From contig NZ_SWKM01000014.1 of assembly GCF_005871205.1 (NCBI RefSeq), positions 288,001 to 352,000 on the forward strand: a stretch of DNA of 64,000 bases. Direction: 5' to 3'. Made by a program: the position numbers and the translations under genes. This document shows, piece after piece, positions 62,020 through 64,000 of the stretch. Position 1 is the stretch's first letter, and each line of letters begins with the position of its first letter. The notes under the pieces are model-generated. The model ran no database searches. It had not been told where the DNA came from and saw only the letters and a list, made by a program, of their open reading frames with translations. This stretch comes from Marinobacter alexandrii (GTDB lineage: Bacteria > Pseudomonadota > Gammaproteobacteria > Pseudomonadales > Oleiphilaceae).

Positions 62020-63195
62020 ATGAATTATCGAATTCTCGCCGTACTGAGTGCGGCAGTTTTTGTTCTAGCAGGTTGCGAGAGTGCAGCGCAGGACACTGCG
62101 AGCGAAGCGAGATCTCCGTCGGTTGAGGTGATCGCCGCCGTCAGTGCCCGGGTTCAACCCCAGAAAACGTACACAACCCGGATTGAAGCACCCGAAAGTG
62201 TTGAGCTTAGGCCTCGACTGTCCGGCGTGATCGACAAGGTCCATTTTGTCGAGGGGCAAAAGGTGGAGAAGGGCAACGTCTTATTCCAATTGGATGATCG
62301 CCACCTTAACGCCCGCATTGAACAGCTGAACGCCGAACTGGCTCGTTCGCGCGCCGCGCTTCACCAAGCAAAAGCTGAAGCCGAGCGTGCGGGCCGGCTG
62401 TTGCGCAGCAACGCCATTTCTGAAGAGCAGGCGGAACTGCGCGGCTCCGTGCAGCAGCAGGCGGAAGCCGAGGTTTCATCCCTGAACGCCCAGCTCAGGG
62501 AAGCAGAGCTACAGTTGAGCTACGCCACTATCCGTTCACCCATCGATGGAGTGATTTCCCGGGCAAACATTACCGCTGGGAATACCGTAATCGCCAATCA
62601 GAGCCATCTGACGACCATTGTCTCTGATCAAGACCGTTACGCCTATTTCGATATGGACGAAGGCACCTGGTACCGGTTCTTCAGCGCCCGAGATCGAGCG
62701 TTGAGCTCTCCGGTTCGCATTCAATTAACCGGCGAGCAGGATTTTCCTCACGTTGGCCGGATTGATTTTGTTGACAACACCATTGATACCAACACGGGTA
62801 CTCTGCGGCTGAGGGCGGTATTGGGCAACTCCGGTGACGCATTGGTGCCGGGCGCCTTTGCCAGGGTCAAGATCGCTGTAGCAGAAACAGAAAACAAGAT
62901 CATGGTTCCAGACCGCGCCATTGCCACCGACCTGGACAGCCGCTTTGTATTGACTGTGAATGAGCAGGGTGAAACCAACTACACCGCTGTGAAAATTGGC
63001 GAGCGATTCGGCAGCTTCCGGGTTGTCGAGCAGGGTCTGGTTGAGGGTGATGTACTGGTGGCCAATGGCACGGCCAAGGTAGGGCCTGGTATGACTATTG
63101 ATCCGGTCATGCTGTCTGAGTCGCCATCGGGCGTTGCGTTCACACTTGAAGAGCACGCACCGGAAGTCCAGCAGACTGCCGGCGTAGAGTTCTGA
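62020..63195 (+). CDS. RND efflux periplasmic adaptor lipoprotein
   Basis: A 391-residue membrane fusion protein. MNYRILAVLSAAVFVLAGCE has a lipobox LAGC (Cys18 or 19), so it is a lipoprotein. Then the lipoyl/hairpin region (RLSGVIDKVHFVEGQKVEKG; NVLFQLDDRHLNARIEQLNA), the beta-barrel domain (IRSPIDGVISRANITAGNTV) and DLDSRFVLTVNEQGETNYTA, as in MexE/AcrA/BmeA-type adaptors. It starts the RND operon; the permease follows 10 bases later. The outer-membrane partner is not in the window. Confidence 0.92.
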   Translation: MNYRILAVLSAAVFVLAGCESAAQDTASEARSPSVEVIAAVSARVQPQKTYTTRIEAPESVELRPRLSGVIDKVHFVEGQKVEKGNVLFQLDDRHLNARIEQLNAELARSRAALHQAKAEAERAGRLLRSNAISEEQAELRGSVQQQAEAEVSSLNAQLREAELQLSYATIRSPIDGVISRANITAGNTVIANQSHLTTIVSDQDRYAYFDMDEGTWYRFFSARDRALSSPVRIQLTGEQDFPHVGRIDFVDNTIDTNTGTLRLRAVLGNSGDALVPGAFARVKIAVAETENKIMVPDRAIATDLDSRFVLTVNEQGETNYTAVKIGERFGSFRVVEQGLVEGDVLVANGTAKVGPGMTIDPVMLSESPSGVAFTLEEHAPEVQQTAGVEF

Positions 63196-63205
63196 GGCCG
63201 ATGCC

Positions 63206-64000
63206 ATGAAATTTCCCCACTTTTTTATAGATCGGCCGATATTCGCCACCATGCTGTCCCTGGTCATCCTGATCGGGGGCGGTATCTCGCTGTTCCAGCT
63301 TCCAATCAGTGAATACCCGGAAGTGGTTCCGCCAACGGTTGTTGTCACCGCGAATTACCCGGGGGCAAACCCAAAAGTGATTGCCGAAACCGTGGCTTCG
63401 CCCCTTGAGGACGAAATCAATGGCGTCGAAAACATGCTGTACATGGCCTCTCAGGCAACCGCCGACGGACGCATGACGCTAACGGTGACCTTCGCCCTGG
63501 GTACGGATCTGGACAAAGCCCAGGTTCAGGTACAAAACCGCGTCAACAGTGCCTTGCCACGTCTGCCCGAGGAAGTACAACGCCTGGGTGTGGTGACCGA
63601 GAAATCATCACCAAATCTGACCATGGTCGTGCATCTGCACTCGCCGGATGACAGCCGAGATATCACCTATCTGGCCAATTATGCTGAGCTCAATGTCAAA
63701 GACGAAATAGCTCGCCTGGGTGGCGTGGGTGATGTGCAGCTGTTCGGTGGTGGTGAGTATGCAGTGCGTCTCTGGCTTCAGCCCGATGAACTCGCTGCCC
63801 GCAACCTGAACGCATCGGATGTTGTTAACGCTGTACGCGCACAGAACCGTCAGGTTGCGGCCGGTACCCTGGGCGCGCAGCCTGCGCCAACTGATAGCCA
63901 GTTCCAACTTCTGCTGAATGTGCGCGGTCGCCTGACCTCGCTGGAAGAGTTCCGGGATATCGTGCTCAAGGTTGGCGAGAGCGGGGCGATTACCCGGTTA
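63206..64000 (+). CDS. RND multidrug efflux permease (HAE1 type), N-terminal part
   Basis: 265 codons are visible before the window ends; full members have about 1030-1060 residues. MKFPHFFIDRPIFATMLSLV is the typical first helix, followed by LPISEYPEVVPPTVVV, TVASPLEDEINGVENMLYMA and QVQNRVNSALPRLPEEVQR of the porter (PN1) domain, MexF/MexI style. Starts at ATG 63206, 10 bases after the adaptor stop. Substrates unknown. Confidence 0.93.
   Translation, partial: MKFPHFFIDRPIFATMLSLVILIGGGISLFQLPISEYPEVVPPTVVVTANYPGANPKVIAETVASPLEDEINGVENMLYMASQATADGRMTLTVTFALGTDLDKAQVQVQNRVNSALPRLPEEVQRLGVVTEKSSPNLTMVVHLHSPDDSRDITYLANYAELNVKDEIARLGGVGDVQLFGGGEYAVRLWLQPDELAARNLNASDVVNAVRAQNRQVAAGTLGAQPAPTDSQFQLLLNVRGRLTSLEEFRDIVLKVGESGAITRL

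Noticed and set aside
1..64000. tRNA, rRNA, CRISPR, insertion sequence, integrase or prophage genes
   Set aside because: None was seen: no transposase or integrase motif, no regularly spaced repeats and no tRNA-like cloverleaf stood out by eye. A tRNAscan or Infernal search could still find a short RNA gene.

Overview
This is a gene-dense window of about 57% GC from a marine-type gammaproteobacterium. The gene content (type II secretion pseudopilus operon, DAB inorganic-carbon pump, branched-chain 2-oxoacid dehydrogenase, Mqo, YebG with a LexA box, DUF1127 peptide) and protein style fit Marinobacter or a close relative best. That placement is inference from recognition, not a database result. 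No rRNA, tRNA, CRISPR array, insertion sequence or prophage was seen. The window opens inside a CoA-transferase gene and closes inside an RND efflux pump gene.

Layout. 1-2.5 kb: CoA-transferase tail, a small exported repeat protein, and a RES/Xre toxin-antitoxin pair with a clear inverted-repeat operator. 2.6-12.6 kb: a type II secretion locus split around a divergent promoter (gspC plus a transglutaminase-like peptidase leftward, gspEFGHIJKLM plus a GNAT rightward); gspD and gspN are absent. 12.6-19.9 kb: glutathione reductase, then a leftward trio of TonB-dependent receptor, periplasmic binding protein and hybrid histidine kinase, then a J-domain-like membrane protein. 19.9-24.1 kb: BASS-type transporter with its GntR regulator, a Baeyer-Villiger-type monooxygenase, and a LysR gene divergent from dabB-dabA (24.2-28.3 kb). 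28.3-30.5 kb: yebG with a LexA box, fabH, a YdcH-like gene and a 50-residue DUF1127 protein that longer-ORF surveys would miss. 30.5-36 kb: chemotaxis receptor, exported peptidoglycan-binding protein, Ada-like O6-alkylguanine methyltransferase, orphan binding protein.

36-41.9 kb: an operon for the branched-chain 2-oxoacid dehydrogenase (E1 alpha, E1 beta, double-lipoyl E2) whose last gene, 9 bp after E2, encodes an intact Hanks-type serine/threonine kinase. Its leader has a palindrome resembling LiuR-type sites and a terminator-like hairpin. This is the best candidate in the window for an undescribed system: a bacterial kinase dedicated to a 2-oxoacid dehydrogenase, analogous to (but not homologous with) mitochondrial BCKDH kinase.

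42-58.4 kb: Mqo, then a catabolic/redox accessory region with five oxidoreductases (two SDR, two MDR, one LLM flavin enzyme), a DsbA-fold isomerase, MFS and EamA transporters, a ferric-reductase-like flavoprotein beside SelO, and three LysR regulators. 58.5-64 kb: a second small exported repeat protein, an LpxR-like lipid A deacylase, thioredoxin, a LysR regulator and the start of an RND efflux operon.

Where a start codon was moved from the longest open frame, the ribosome-binding site or neighbour overlap that decided it is stated. Domain assignments come from reading motifs by eye; no search was run.
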